Positions 31,867 through 32,037 of a stretch of DNA of 32,037 nt are shown one piece after another. A program made the position numbers and the translations under genes. The notes under the pieces are model-generated. The model saw only the letters and a program-made list of their open reading frames with translations, did no database searches and was not told where the DNA came from. The DNA lies in NCBI GenBank assembly GCA_003731685.1, contig RCNO01000019.1, positions 11,999-44,035 of the forward strand, read 5' to 3'. The first letter of the stretch is position 1; every line of letters begins with the position of its first letter. This stretch comes from Bacteroidetes/Chlorobi group bacterium MS-B_bin-24. GTDB taxonomy: Bacteria > Bacteroidota > Ignavibacteria > Kapaibacteriales > UBA2268.

Positions 31867-32037
31867 ATTCTTCAAAAAACGCTTCAAAAGTAAATTCGTT
31901 CGACAAAGCACTAAACTTGCCTAACGAAATTAATCATTTAAACCCGAATTATGCATTAGAGATATCCAAAGGGAAAAAAAATTATCGATATTTTCAACGC
32001 AAACAATGCTGATATTAATCTTAATCTTCCCCACGGA
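31867..32037. other. Right-edge region without a confident gene
   Basis: No start codon opens a convincing reading frame. On the plus strand one frame reads on from the terminator (NSFDKALNLPNEINHLNPNY, then ALEISKGK) to a run of eight A at 31973-31981. One base less there would let it continue in another frame to IIDIFNANNADINLN at the window edge. On the minus strand two short open frames come in from the edge and stop within 110 bases. A frameshifted remnant, the end of a minus-strand gene, or plain spacer are all possible. Confidence 0.3.

Overview
The window looks like a chromosomal segment from an uncultured relative of the Bacteroidota/Chlorobiota (FCB) group. The DNA is AT-rich and genes are tightly packed. 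Two secreted proteins end in type IX secretion (T9SS) sorting domains, several Bacteroidota-style TAnnTTTG promoter elements precede genes, and Shine-Dalgarno sequences are present before only some genes. Ignavibacteria- or Kapabacteria-like lineages fit, but I cannot fix the taxon from sequence alone. I see no insertion sequence, phage, CRISPR array or rRNA.

Left part (1-4820, + strand): the 3' part of a FeoB ferrous-iron transporter gene, a DtxR-family metal-dependent repressor preceded by a tandem 20-bp-period repeat, a large protein with two GT2 glycosyltransferase domains alternating with TPR repeats, and tRNA-Thr(CGT).

Centre-left (4818-9636, - strand): a compact four-gene unit. In transcription order it encodes a stand-alone C-terminal half of ClpB, a lipoprotein with VWA-like, OmpA-like and SPOR-like regions, a monoheme cytochrome c, and an outer-membrane beta-barrel-like protein carrying its own N-terminal CxxCH haem site. 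This is the most unusual neighbourhood in the window. It could be an envelope electron-transfer module with an odd chaperone fragment attached.

Centre (9772-18755, - strand): a small lipoprotein, proline dehydrogenase, a T9SS-secreted metzincin-type metalloprotease, and a tight smc / staphylococcal-nuclease-like lipoprotein / mtgA operon. Rho-independent terminators separate several of the units.

Right part (18894-32037): a DegP/HtrA protease (+), methionyl-tRNA synthetase (+), then on the - strand a divergent PrkA-like P-loop protein, a CtpA-type S41 protease, a large IgGFc-binding-like T9SS cargo protein, endonuclease III (nth) and a GT2 glycosyltransferase. A small RRM RNA-binding protein (+) with a strong terminator follows. 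The last 170 bases hold no confident gene. Envelope functions dominate: iron import, secreted cargo, periplasmic proteases, a peptidoglycan glycosyltransferase and haem proteins. These are mixed with housekeeping genes (smc, metG, nth).
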